The notes beneath the pieces are model-generated. The model saw only the letters and a program-made list of their open reading frames with translations. It was not told the DNA's origin and ran no database searches. A stretch of 64,000 nt of DNA from Maratus speciosus (Eukaryota; Arthropoda; Arachnida; Araneae; Salticidae), in the NCBI GenBank assembly GCA_963932465.1, contig OZ010800.1:31932852-31996851 (forward strand), written 5' to 3'. A program made the translations under genes and the position numbers. Of this stretch, positions 12,333 to 23,400 are shown piece by piece; within the stretch, counting starts at the first letter, position 1, and each line of letters opens with the position of its first letter.

Positions 12333-12340
12333 AAATAATT

Positions 12341-12455
12341 GGTACTTTTCGGTTAGCTGTTTGCCAGTGTTATATATACATACATATATTGCATATATAA
12401 ATGCATATATATACACATATATATAACACTGGCGCCCAGCTAACCGAAAAGTACC
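12341..12455. mobile_element. GGTAC-type palindromic MITE, subfamily A copy 1
   Basis: The ends are GGTACTTTTCGGTTAGCTG at the left and its near-complement at the right, continuing inward through GCCAGTGTTATATA to an AT-repeat centre. An exact 8-bp duplication, AAATAATT, flanks it at 12333-12340 and 12456-12463. The element is 115 bp, too short to code for anything. Confidence 0.88.
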
Positions 12456-12526
12456 AAATAATTAAAAGAATTTTTATATATTGTAGATTAATTTATTATG
12501 TAGCATATGAAATATAGAAAAAATAA

Positions 12527-12614
12527 GGTACTTTTCGATTAGCCGGTCGCTAGTGTTATATATTACAATATATATGTATATATAACACTGGTGCCCGGCT
12601 AACCAAAAAGTACC
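12527..12614. mobile_element. GGTAC-type palindromic MITE, subfamily A copy 2
   Basis: The ends GGTACTTTTCGATTAGCCGG and the matching right end are the same as in the copy about 70 bp upstream. The flanking 8-bp duplication is AAAAATAA at 12519-12526 and 12615-12622, exact and different from that of copy 1. The two copies are therefore independent insertions and not a tandem duplication. Confidence 0.88.
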
Positions 12615-12689
12615 AAAAATAATTTTACATGTGTATAATTATTTTAAATAAAGTTATTTTTTCATGAAAAAACAGTTAAAGAGAAATTT

Positions 12690-13690
12690 AAAGCAATATT
12701 TTTTTCAGATGAGTGCAGGAGAATTTTTGCAATTTTTTCCCGCAACCAACTGATGAATTTTGCAATATTTTATTTCTACCAATTTGCATTTAAATGTTGC
12801 ATTTTTTCTTGCACCCAATTGGTAAACTTGTGAGGTTTTTCTTTTTCTTATTTTTTTTTTTTCATGTGATCGCTGGGTGAATTAAGCAATTTTTTCCCTG
12901 CTACAACTGAAGAACAATGTGATTTTTTCATCGTAACTGACTGGTGAATTTATATAATTATGCATTCTTTTTTGTTTACATTGATGTTCAATAATTATTA
13001 TTCAACGATAATATTCAATTGTCACTTAATGTGATTAATTTAGCGATTTTTCGCTATTTTTCTGCAACCGAATGAAGAATCTCATGATTTTTTTCTCACG
13101 ATTGATTGTCCGCTACATTTCATTATTTTTTCCATAGCAGATTGACAAATTTCACAATATTTTAAAGCAACACACTGAAGAATTTCTCTTTTTTTTTCCC
13201 CCCCAATGTCCAATGATTACTGGTGAATTTCTCAGATTTTTTTTTTTTCCCCTGATGACTGAATGAAGAATTTTGCAATTTTTTCTTGTAACCAATTGAC
13301 GAATTTTGGGGTATTTTACTTGTATTGATTGGCAAATATTGCATTTTTTCTTGCGAGCAACTAGCGGAACTGAATATATATATACATAACAGTCGATTTA
13401 TGAATTTTGCCGATCTACCCCCCCCCCCCTCCCTTACCTAAGCTGATCAACAGATCTCGTTTTTTCTGATAAAAAGTTGATAAATTTCCATATTTTCCCC
13501 CCACAACTTACTAACAAAACATTTTTTTTTCATGCGATCAATGGATGAATTAAATAATTTTTCCCCCCCATGACAATCAAAGAACTGTGTGATTTTTTTT
13601 AACTCTTTACTGACTGATAAATTTCTTGGGGTTTTTTTCTTTTTCATATGACCAGTTGACAAGTTTATGATGCTTCCCCCTGACCTAATG
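12690..13690. repeat. T-rich ~33-36 bp minisatellite, block 1
   Basis: A loose unit of the form GATGAATTTTGCAATTTTTTCYYGCAACCAACT recurs with heavy sequence change. Anchors are TGAATTT or TGAAGAATTT, a T-run of 5-12, then GCAACC or GCAACT. The same unit continues at 14480-16230. Short frames across it on either strand come from the repeat composition. Confidence 0.75.
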
Positions 13691-13699
13691 TTGAAACTT

Positions 13700-14480
13700 A
13701 ATGTTTAAAAATTAGCAAAATTCTTCATTTGATTACGGGAGAAAGAAATTGTGACATTCGTCTGTTGCTTGAGAGGACAATTGACAAATTTCAATCAGTC
13801 GTGGGAAAATATCAAAAAATTCTGTTGAGAAATGGGAACATTAAACAAGCCAGTTCCAAATATTGTTTTTTTTTTGTTTTTGTTTTTTCGTTTCTTTACA
13901 AGGTAAAAGTGTGTCCTTTATTAAAAAAATCTGTGCCTGATGGGCACTGACCCGTTTTTCTACAGTAAACTTCTAGAAAAAAGGGCACTCGTATGCAGCG
14001 ATGTAAACGTAAAAAAAAAAAAACAGAGGGTATATTCAGAGTTTCTCCCATGTTTAAAAAAGGGCAGGGTGCTTCTTGTAGGAAAAGGGCACTTTTGGAT
14101 TCCGAAAGGCATGTTTTGGATTTTTAAGGACACTTTTTTTAATTTTTAAAGGCATCCTTTTGATTTTTAAAATTACTTTTAATATTTAATAGACAGGACG
14201 CTATTTTAAAGACAGCAATGAGGCAATTTTTACTATGCAAGTAAATTTTTTAATAAAGAAAGGAGTAAAGGCACTTTTTTCAGCTGGGGGCAACAAGGGT
14301 GCTAATGTTTTCCATCAGGGGTAAGAGGACTGCTGTTTTGTAAACCTAAGGGCAGGCAGGGTGCAGCACCCTCCTGACACTGTCTACGGGAAACTCTGGT
14401 ATACCTTAGAGTGTATATACAATAGCTTTTTTGAGAAACAGAAGTTAAGCAGTGTTACTGAAAAAGAACCAGAAGGTATA
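13700..14480. other. Interruption of the minisatellite, with GGGCAC phrases
   Basis: The stretch between the two minisatellite blocks contains recurring AAGGGCACTTTTGGAT-like phrases (near 13980, 14085, 14120, 14275) and no T-rich units. Three small overlapping open frames here have no recognisable domain. It could be an inserted element, but no ends were found. Confidence 0.45.
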
Positions 14481-16230
14481 CGACATTTACCTCTGTATAC
14501 CCTCCACGTCTGACAGCAAATTTTTTCTCTCTTTTTTGCGAACGATAATATTTTTTTCTGCTACCGATCGACGAATTTCGCATTCTACTCGTGACAGATC
14601 AGTGAAAATTGTGATATTTTTTCACAGTCGAATGATAAACTGTGTCTTTTTTTCAACTGATTGGCCAAATCTCGAGGGGTTTTTTTGCATGGCTGATCGA
14701 TGAATTTCCATTTTTTCTCTGATCTACTGACGAATTTCGCTTTTTTTTTTTTACCGGTGACTGATTTTTAAATTTTGCTATATCTCTCTTGAACCAGTAA
14801 GTATATCTTGAGGCCGATTGGAGAGAGTTTTTTTCCGCTACTGATGTACGAATTTTGCAGTTTCTTCCGTCGATCTACTGACGAATTCCGCGATTTTTTT
14901 TTAGCCACGACCGATTTGCAATTTTCTGGATTTTTTCTTTTAACATAGGTGAATTTTGAGACTTTTTCTTGCGACCGATTAGAGAAGATCGTGGGTTTTT
15001 TCTGGCGGTGCACTGACGAAGTTTTTTACCTGCAACTGATTAGCAAAAATCATGGATTTTTTCTCGCAACTGTTCGTCGAATTTTGTATGTTTTTCCACA
15101 ACAGGCTGAAGAATTTCATGATTTGTTCTCCATGACTGATGAACTGTATGAGTTTTTCTCGCGACCCATTGATGAATTTCACAATCTTTTTAATAAAGAT
15201 GAAAATAAGGAATTTTGCTTAGTAGCCACTGGCCGGTAGGTTGACTTTATTTAGTAGCCAGTTACTAGCGAGTGAGAATAATTTCTTTAGTAGCCAGTAA
15301 GTACATTTATGTCACTGAATATTTAATTTATGGGTATATTTTAGGTATGTTTATCCACTGAGTAGTAGGTATGATTCAAAATTGAAAAAAATAGGTTTAA
15401 AAAATCTGAAATTTGCAGCAAATTTTCTGAAATGTAAAGGGAGGGTTGGTAGGGGATCCCTCCTGGTACTAATTATGCATTTTTTCCAGATACTTTAACG
15501 AAATTCACATTTTTTCCGGATCTATTGGCAATGTTTTCGTTTCTTTGGCGTTCCTTTGACAAAATGTGCGTTTTTTTCACGATCTTTTCACAAAATTCAC
15601 ATTCGTTTTCGCAATTCTTTGGCAAAATTCTCGGGGTTTTTTCTTTTCGAAATTCTCATCTCCCCCCCCTCCCCCGCGATCCTTTAACTAAATTTGTGTT
15701 TTTTGACGATTTATTGACGAATTTTGTGTTTTTGCCATGATCCATTGACGATATTTGTGTTTTTTCTTTGCTCTATTGATGATATTTGCATATTTTCGCG
15801 ATTCTTTGACGAAATTTTGGATTTTCAGAGATCGTTTGATGAAATGTGTGGGTTTTTTGCGATTCTTTGATGAAATTGTTTTTTTTTTTTTTCTGCGATG
15901 TATTGACGATATTTTTGTTTTTTCCCGCAATCCACTGACCATATTTGCATTTATTCCACAATCCTTTGACGAAATTTCGGATTCTTTGCGATCCTTTGAT
16001 GAAATTCGGGTTTTTCCACGATCCTTTGACGAAATGTGCTGTTTTTATTGTGATTTTTTGACAAAATTCTCGCTTTTTTGCGATTCTTTGATACAATTCG
16101 TTTTTTTGGTGATCCTTTCATGAAATTTACATTTTTTTTTTCGTAATCCTCTGACGAAATGTGTGTTTTTTCGCGATCTTTTGACAAAATTCACATTTTT
16201 TTCTTTCCCAATTCTTTTACGAAATTCCTT
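14480..16230. repeat. T-rich 30-36 bp minisatellite, block 2
   Basis: The right half (15480-16230) has the clearest units, for example GATGAAATTCGGGTTTTTCC followed by ACGATCCTTT, 30 bp long. Unit length is 30-33 bp on the right and about 34-36 bp on the left. A 30-bp unit keeps frame, so both strands show open frames of 107-122 codons made of 10-residue repeats such as SFDEIRVFPR. This is repeat translation and not a protein. Confidence 0.8.
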
Positions 16231-16620
16231 TTGGAAAATCTTGCGTTTGGCTGGTACTTTCCATATTTTTAATCGTCAGCTTTTCACATTTACTCGTTGA
16301 GTGGCGACTGGCGATTGCTTATTTTCATCTTTACTTTTTAAATGAACGATTAGAGAATTTGGTGATTTTTTTTCTAACCAATGAGTGACAAATTTTGCGA
16401 TTTTTCCTACATTGAATGGTGAATTTTCTTGAAAATGAAAATTTGAAATGTTCTGCAGTGAAATCCGTTGTTCTGCGATGTACGTCGCATTTATAAGCAT
16501 ATTCTGATTTGGGGGATTTCATTATCTCTTACTTTTCGGACTTTTTTTGAAATTGCAGCATTTTCATCGGAGGTTTCCGATAAATATTATTTGTAATATA
16601 TAAAAATTTCAAAGGGGTGG
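16231..16620. other. Transition between two satellites
   Basis: The tail of the T-rich repeat fades out. At about 16545-16620 the sequence GGTTTCCGATAAATATTATT followed by TGTAATATATAAA leads into the GC-rich satellite. The same leader occurs at 54065-54100 and 54305-54345 next to decayed GC-satellite units, so it belongs to that repeat family. Confidence 0.55.
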
Positions 16621-18330
16621 GGGGGGGGGGGCACAATACTAAAGCCCAAAGTGCGGCACTTTTCTAACTTTTACCAACACCTGTCCCTATCGTGTAACAT
16701 ACAGTTGGAACGGCCTGTGACCACTTATTCATGTTATACACATCCGATATCCATGCTGCCACTTTGCTCCCCCTGGGAGGGGCACTTTTCTAAATTTTGC
16801 CGGCACCTCTCATGTGACATATCGTTCAAAAGGTCTGTTGACCACTTATTCATGTTATGCCCCTCCCCCCCCACTTTGCCCCACCGGGGGGGGGGGGGGG
16901 CACTTTTCTAAATTTTGCCGACACCCGTCATGTGACATATCGTTCAAAAGGTCTGTGACCCCTTATTCATGTTATGCACCTCTAATGCTCCTCCCCCCCC
17001 ACACTTTGCCCCCCCGGGGGGCATTTTTCTAAATTTTGCTGACATCCCTGATGTGTCATCGTTCAAAAGGTCTTTGACCACTTATTCATGTTATGCGCCT
17101 CTAATGCCTCTGCCCCCCCACTTTTTCCCCCCAGGGGGGACTTTTCTAAATTTTGCTGACACCCCTCATGTGACATATCGTTGGAAAGGTCTGTGACCAC
17201 TTATTCATGCTATGCATCTCTAATGCCCCTCTTTCCACTTTGCCCCCCCCCCCCGGGGGGGGCACTTTTCTAAATTTTGCCGGCACCTCTCATGTGACAT
17301 ATCGTTCAAAAGGTCTGTGACCACTTAATCATGTTATGCCCTTCCCCCCCCCCACCGGGGGGGCACTTTTCTAAATTTTACTGACATCCCTGATGTGACA
17401 TATCGTTCAAAAGGTCTTTGACCACTTATTCATGTTATGCACCTCTAATGCCTCTGCCCCCCCACTTTTTCCCCCCAGGGGGGACTTTTCTAAATTTTGC
17501 TGACACCCCTCATGTGACATATCGTTGGAAAGGTCTGTGACCACTTATTCATGCTATGCATCTCTAATGCCCCTCTTTCCACTTTGCCCGCCCCCCCTCC
17601 GGGGGGGCACTTTTCTAAATTTTGCCGGCACCTCTCATGTGACATATCGTTCAAAAGGTCTGTGACCACTTAATCATGTTATGCCCTTCCCCCCCACTTT
17701 GCCCCACCGGGGGGGCACTTTTCTAAATTTTACTGACATCCCTGATGTGACATATCGTTCAAAAGGCCTATGACCACTTATTCATGTTATGCACCTCTAA
17801 TGACCCTCCACCCACTTTGCCCCCCCGGGGGGGCACTTTTCCAAATTTTGCTGGCACCCCTCATGTCACATATTGTTGGAAAGGCCTGTGACCACTTATT
17901 CATGATATGCACCTCTATTGCCCCTCCCCCCACTTTGCCCCCCCTCGGGGGCATTTTTCTAAATTTTGCCAACACCCGTCATGTGACATATCGTTCAAAA
18001 GGCCTTTGACCACTTATTCATGTTATGCACCTCTAATGCCCCTGCCCCCTACTTTGCCCCCCCTGGGGGCACTTTTCTAAATTTTGCTGACACATCATGT
18101 GACATATCGTTCGAAAGTCCTGTTACCACTTATTCATGTTACGCACCTTCGGTGCTTTCCCCCCCCCTCCCCGGGACACTTTTCTAAATTTTGCTGACAC
18201 CCCTCATGTGATATATCTTTCAAAAGGCTTGTGACCACTTATTCATGTTACGCACATTCAATGCCCTTCCCCCCACTTTGCTGCACAGAAGGGGCACTTT
18301 TCTAAATTTTGCCAACACTGTTCATGCAAT
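16621..18330. repeat. GC-rich ~118-bp satellite, about 14 units, with trimer higher-order repeat
   Basis: Each unit has GGGGGCACTTTTCTAAATTT, TGCYGACACCCCTCATGTGA, CATATCGTTCAAAAGGTCTG, TGACCACTTATTCATGTTAT and CCACTTTGCCCC, closing in a C-run joined to a G-run. Unit starts near 16793, 16901, 17022, 17140, 17263, 17364, 17483, 17608, 17716, 17834, 17952 and 18070 are 101-125 bp apart, most often 118. Three successive units around 17041-17380 reappear almost unchanged at about 17385-17730, a local higher-order repeat of about 343 bp. Short frames rich in CYAP reflect the unit. Confidence 0.92.
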
Positions 18331-19444
18331 TAATTTATTATAAGCATAGTTGATTTCCAGAAACGAGCCTATACAAAGCCATGACATGATACCCCCAAAA
18401 GCTAATGTTAAATCAACCAACTTCACAAATTTTTAATTCCATTTGAGTATTTGAAGTTTTTTTTATTAATATGTATATATGTTTTATTAATATGTTTAGT
18501 TTATTAATATGTATCAAATCAATGTCGAACTGGATATGTAATCATTATTATGTATTGATCTGATGCTAATTTGCACAGAAGGCTGTCCGCATGCAGGTGC
18601 AACGATATAATGTAAAGAGAAGATACAGCTTTTATACCTAAAGGAAAACTGCAGATATTTCTGCCAAAATCGGTGAAGGGAAATAACAGGTTTTTTACCT
18701 GAAGGAAAACAGCAGGTATTTGGAACTCAGAAGGTTAAGGGAAAATACATGTTTTTTACCTAAAGGTAAGCTGAAGGTAATTTTAGTTCCAAATACCTTC
18801 AGTTTCCCTGAAGATTTTTTTTTAAGGTTTCTTACTGACTTTTTTACCTGGGTAAATCCTTATATTATTAATAGATTTTTTTTTAATGTTTCTAGACACA
18901 AAAATACAGTAACTAAAAAAAGGAAAAGCATACAGAAAACAAAGTTATCTAGAGAAAAATTAAAATATTCTTTTTTTACCTTTTTTTTCTGGAAAATGGA
19001 CATCGTCAATTTTTATAAATTTGTAATAAATGGATCTAAGGTTCGCTATTATAGATTCTAATGGCTGTAATGGATTTTCTAAGTTTCCAAACGTATAGAA
19101 AATACAGTAACTAAAAAAAAGGAAAAGCATATAGAAAACAAAATTATCTAGAAGAGTTAAAATTTTCTTTCTGTTTTTTTATTCTGGAAAATGGACATTG
19201 TCAATATTTATAAATTTGTCATAAATGGATCTAAGATTCATTATTATAGATCCGAATGGATGTAATGGATTTTCTAAGTTCATAACATATAGAAAATACA
19301 GTATCTAAAAAAAGAAAAGCATATAGAAAACAAAGTTATCTAGAAGAATTAAAATTGCCTTTATTTTTCATTCTTTTTTTTTTTCTGGAAAGTGGACGTC
19401 GTCAATTTTATAAATTTGTAATAAATGGATCTAATATTCATTAT

Positions 19445-20130
19445 CAGGGCCGAAACTAGCTTTTTTGTGCCCGGAGAAAACATGTATTTTGCTCCCCCCC
19501 CCCTCCCCAACACACACACACACCACCGCCATCCTGACGCACAATAAAACTTATCGACTTCATGTATCATATACAAAAACAAACAAACAATGAAAATCCT
19601 TAAAAAATAATTTAATAATAATTAAAATGTGAGGTAGAGATATGTAAACAATGGTCCCATAGAATTAACATTAGCTAGAGCTTTGAGAGCTAATAGTAGT
19701 TACGCGAAAAACTAGGACGCTAATGTTAACAGGGCTGCGGAGTCGGAGTCGTCCATTTTCCCACCCACTCCGCAGCCCTGAATGTTAAACCTATATTACT
19801 TTTCCGATTTTGGTTGCAGATATTTTTTTTGTGAAGTTATTTTCACTTTCAATACAGGTTTCAAAATCTCAACGTATAGAAACTGTAAAGATCAACCTAA
19901 GCTATCCTAAGAAAGAAAAAAAAACAATAAATTTAAAATATTTAAGTGCAGGCGAAAAATTTGAAAAGAAATCTCTCATAGGTTTAACATTAGCTTGCGA
20001 GTTACTTTGTATTTCATATATATATATATATACATATTTGTATGAAACAACAAACAAAATCTTAAATTCACGCCCCCCCCCTCGATTTCGTGCTCGCGCC
20101 CGGGCACATACGCCCCTAGTTTCGGCCCTG
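19445..20130. mobile_element. hAT-type non-autonomous element, 686 bp
   Basis: The ends are CAGGGCCGAAACTAG and CTAGTTTCGGCCCTG, an exact 15-bp terminal inverted repeat of the CAGRG class typical of hAT transposons. Flanks TTCATTAT (19437-19444) and TTCATTAA (20131-20138) agree at 7 of 8 bases, as expected for the 8-bp hAT duplication. The interior holds a CA microsatellite, a C-run near each end and a second, smaller hAT insertion. No transposase domain is visible. Confidence 0.85.
19730..19780. mobile_element. 51-bp mini-hAT nested in the larger hAT element
   Basis: A perfect 14-bp terminal inverted repeat, CAGGGCTGCGGAGT/ACTCCGCAGCCCTG, is flanked on both sides by the exact 8-bp duplication AATGTTAA (19722-19729, 19781-19788). 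The CAGGGCTG.GGAGTCGGAGTCG end is of a hAT type known to me from many animal genomes. At 51 bp it is barely more than its two ends. Confidence 0.9.
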
Positions 20131-20424
20131 TTCATTAATATAGATCCTAATGGATGTAATGGATTTTCTAAGTTTATAAACATATAGAAAATACAGTAAC
20201 TAAAAAAAGGAAAAGAATATAGAAAATAAAGTTATCTAGGGGATTTTTTTTTTCTAATTCTGAAAAATGGACAACTTTTTAAAGTTTTACAAATTTGTGA
20301 TAAATGGATTCATGTTGTTAATAATCATGAAGTTAGCAGAATATCTTTTTTTAAATTTTTATTCTGGAAAATGGACATAGTGAATTTTTATAAATTTGTA
20401 ATAAATGGATCTAATATTCATTAT

Positions 20425-20640
20425 CATGACCGAAACTAGCTCTTTTTGCGCCCGGAGCAAACATGTATTTCGACGCCACACTCCCCATCCTGACGCACAA
20501 TAAAAGTTATCGACTTCAGGTACCCTATGCAAAATAATAATAATAATATTAAATAAATAAAAAATAAAACCTTTAAAAAATAATAATTAAAATGCAAGCT
20601 AAAAATATGTAAACAATAATCCCATAGATTATCAGCATCA
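20425..20640. mobile_element. Second left end of the hAT element, within a duplicated unit
   Basis: CATGACCGAAACTAGCTCTT and the following ~200 bp match the left end of the hAT element at 19445, and the sequence before it (GGATCTAATATTCATTAT) is the same array sequence that precedes the first copy. The shared junction points to duplication of array plus hAT end after insertion, and not to a second insertion. Confidence 0.7.
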
Positions 20641-20785
20641 CTGATTCGTCATAGGGTAATTGCATAGTTTCCTTAGAATCATATTCATCTTCTGATTTAT
20701 CAGATTCAGATTCATCTGTATCCTCGTAAAAATTATTGCTAACGCTTCTTCGTGAGTTAGACTTTTTCCTCTGCGATACATTTTA
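20641..20785 (-). pseudogene. Fragment with acidic leader, possibly transposase N-terminus
   Basis: The minus strand reads MYRRGKSLTHEEALA and then, after a one-base frame change, NNFYEDTDESESDKSEDEYD and MQLPYDESVM. A short basic start followed by a Asp/Glu/Ser-rich stretch is typical of the N-terminus of piggyBac-type (PGBD) transposases, but such leaders occur in other proteins too. It is too short and too low in complexity to assign with confidence. It sits just beyond the duplicated hAT end. Confidence 0.3.
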
Positions 20786-21126
20786 TGTACTGTATACAAA
20801 CAACTGAATAAAATTCAGATAACTAAGTTAAATTTAAAAAATAATATCATTGTAAAATACAAATTTCAATAACGCATAAAGTTTAGCAAATATATCATGT
20901 ATCACCAATAGAAAGAAAATGTAGAAAGTGTTTTCCTTCTGAAATTCCCCATCCGTTCACTGCAATAGTCCCCGCATCAATCACTCCTCTCGCACTTACT
21001 CAGGGACAATAGCTGGATATTTCCGAGGGGGGTGGAAACGGAATACCTGTTTCTCAGGCGTTCGGGCGGTTTCGCCGTAGTTTGATTGTTCGGCCGTTTG
21101 GGGCGACTTCGTAGCGAAAGGGTTAA

Positions 21127-21405
21127 TATAGTTTCAATCGATGCTCGATTTAATTAAGTTTCGTGTTTGCCTCATATCGGTGGCTCACGATAAATAATCC
21201 ATCTTGTGCTGTGTTTTGTAGCCTTGTCAACATGTAATAGTGAGAAATTTTCCAGGCCGGGTATCGTTCCATATGGTTTAGTCGGTAGAATGTCAGTGCG
21301 CTATACTGATGGCCCGGGTTCGAGTGCCAGCATGGAATCTTTTTCACTATGTTCGCCTTTGCGCCTTTTAAGCAATTAATTTGAAATTTGATTTTCATTT
21401 GAAAT
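21127..21405 (+). mobile_element. tRNA-containing SINE-like repeat, copy 2
   Basis: This copy is in the opposite orientation to 7100-7432. The tRNA-like module runs from about CCATATGGTTTAGTCGGTAG to GGTTCGAGTGCCAGCATGG; CCAT/ATGG at its edges can pair as an acceptor-like stem. The T-arm TTCGAGT loop is better preserved here than in copy 1. The 3' part ends in the ATTTGAAATTTGATTTTC motif. A-box and B-box-like sequences suggest Pol III origin. Confidence 0.6.
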
Positions 21406-21735
21406 CATCACAGTGTTTATGACAAGTTCGTCACAAATGACACATATTTCACAAATTGGTCACAATGTGACTTCAAAGCATTGTCACTTTCGTCACAAGT
21501 TCGTCACAAAGTTAATGCCAAAATAGTCACAAATGACACACTTTTCACAAATTTGTCACACCGTGACTTCACATAGTGGTCACAATGTGACGTCACAAAC
21601 GGCCTCTAAAACGGCCATAACGACCTCGCATTCTAGTCACTATGGGGTCACATCGACGTCACGTGACGTCACATCGACGGTCACAAAATCACAGTGTGAC
21701 TTCACAACGACGTCGCTGTGACGTCACCATGCCTT
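21406..21735. repeat. GTGACGTCAC-rich tract, copy 2
   Basis: Irregularly spaced GTCACAAATGACAC, GTCACAATGTGACTTCA and GTGACGTCAC motifs fill this tract, which starts exactly where the SINE-like repeat ends. Its right edge matches the left edge of the tract at 598-905 in reverse complement. Confidence 0.65.
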
Positions 21736-22859
21736 ACGGGTAGGTCTAGAATGAATGTACGAAGTTTTTTCCCTCTCTTACTAGGTGAGCGTTAGAAAAT
21801 ATGTACAGATTTATAGTCGAAAAATACGTTTTTATTAATTACCATAACAATGTCTAAAAAAAGAAACGAAATCTGTCAAAAACATTGACAATACAAATGT
21901 TAGTAGAGTTTAAAATTCTGAGTAAAGTATGTACCCATACTTCATATCTTTGTGGAATTTTCCCAATTCTACTTCAAAGTTTTGCCTAAATTGCTAATCA
22001 AGAGCTTGAGGCCAGGACAGACGAGGTTATCTGTTCACCCTGTTTCTAATTTCTATACACATGTAAAAAAAAAAATATTTTTGAGGTAGTATTTGATGTT
22101 TTTGTAATTATTTTAGATCTTTATTTTGGATATTTTGAGAATTGTGGCTTAACCTCTTGATTACGGGTTATAGCCCAGAGGTAGGAAATGAAAAAAGGCC
22201 CAATTTGGAATTAATTACGGGAAAGCTAGAAAATTTTTTAATCTCTTTGACATAGGTCAGAAATGAACGTACAGAAATGAAAGTTTCCCCATACTGCTAC
22301 GTGAACTTTCACCGCTACGAGCAAATTAACTCAAAAAGTGCATTTTTTCATAATTTTTAGCTCATGTCAAAAATGATTGGTAAATCATGGGAAATATTGT
22401 TTATTATTTCCGATATTGTATTTGAAATATGTGTAGCATTCAACATGAAATATATAGAGTGAATAACTGTGCGTATGTATTAGAATTAAGAAGTTTGAAA
22501 ATAAAGTACGAGGAATTGGGGGGGGGGGGGGGGTTGTCCAGAAAATAAATGAATGTGCCTTTTCGCTAGATGAATTCAAGGTCAACCAATAGCACGATTT
22601 TAAACTTTGATATTTTAAGAAATGGACTAAGATGGTTTTAATAAAAATGATTTTCGACTAGTATAAGAGCATCTTAAGTTAAATTCATAAAAGTTTAAAA
22701 CCTTCGGAATAGTGAAAAAAAGTATTATAATCTTTAGGTTAAAAAATCTTTCTTTTAAAACTGTGGTTTAAGGTTGGCGGTTTTAGAGGCCAGAGATCCC
22801 GAAAAACCTGTTTTTTACAAAGTGTGAGTCTCTGACTTTGTATGTGACACACATTTTGT
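21736..22859. other. Unclassified DNA
   Basis: No gene or repeat with clear ends is recognised. A poly-G run lies at about 22518-22534. TTTTCGGAATTAATTAGGGGAAAG-like sequence (AATTTGGAATTAATTACGGG near 22203) resembles a stretch near 541-560, so part of this block is shared with the start of the window. Confidence 0.45.
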
Positions 22860-23400
22860 GAGTGCTCTATCTCAAGAAAAAATGCACGGAATATAATACA
22901 AATTTATATTCTGTTAGTCCCTGATATAAACTGGTGCTGATTAGTTTTTGATGTAAATCGCCCTGGAGGTTGTGCTGCTATGTTGCATTTTTCACTATTT
23001 CCGCCATTGCTATACATCAAGAACAAAAGCATGGTTTTTCAGCGTACTTGAGATTCAGGCATAAATTGATAAATATAGATGCTAATCACGGTTAGGTGTA
23101 AATCTCCCAACGTGTGGCGCGGCTGTGCTACGTTTTTAACGGTTTCTGAATTAGCTATATCTCAAGAACCAATGCACGGATTTTCATGAAACTTCAGATT
23201 CAATTAGTCATTGACATGAGCTGTTGCTGATTAGATTTTGGTGTAAATAACAAACCAGGTGGCGCTGCTATGCTACATTTTGCAGGATTGGCACGATTTT
23301 AGCAATAGTCATATCTCTTGAACTAATGCACGGAATTTCCTATCTTTTGAATCCTCATGATGGGCATAGATTGCAATTTACTTTTGGCACTCTGATAGTG
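22860..23400. repeat. ~145-bp degenerate tandem array, four units
   Basis: The phrase TATCTCAAGAACCAATGCAC followed by GGA recurs at about 22871, 23016, 23161 and 23314, i.e. 145, 145 and 153 bp apart. Each unit also contains GCTGATTAGATTTTGGTGTA with variants, then GGTGGCGCTGCTATGCTACA with variants. Confidence 0.8.

Larger units (their letters stand above)
18600..20424. repeat. ~195-bp tandem array interrupted by a hAT element
   Basis: CTGGAAAATGGACATCGTCA recurs at about 18989, 19184, 19385, 20260 and 20364, followed by TTTATAAATTTGTAATAAAT, GGATCTAA and ATAGAAAATACAGTAACTAA. Periods are about 195-200 bp in the left units. The 19385 to 20260 gap is explained by the inserted hAT element. 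A short inverted repeat, GGTATTTGGAACT against AGTTCCAAATACC, sits at the left edge (about 18715-18805). Confidence 0.8.

Noticed and set aside
15755..16123. A 122-codon open frame with 10-residue repeats
   Set aside because: It comes from a 30-bp T-rich minisatellite; the opposite strand is equally open and composition is extreme in Phe.
18720..19061. A 113-codon open frame as a gene
   Set aside because: It lies in the ~195-bp tandem array, is rich in Phe and Lys from A/T tracts and shows no domain.
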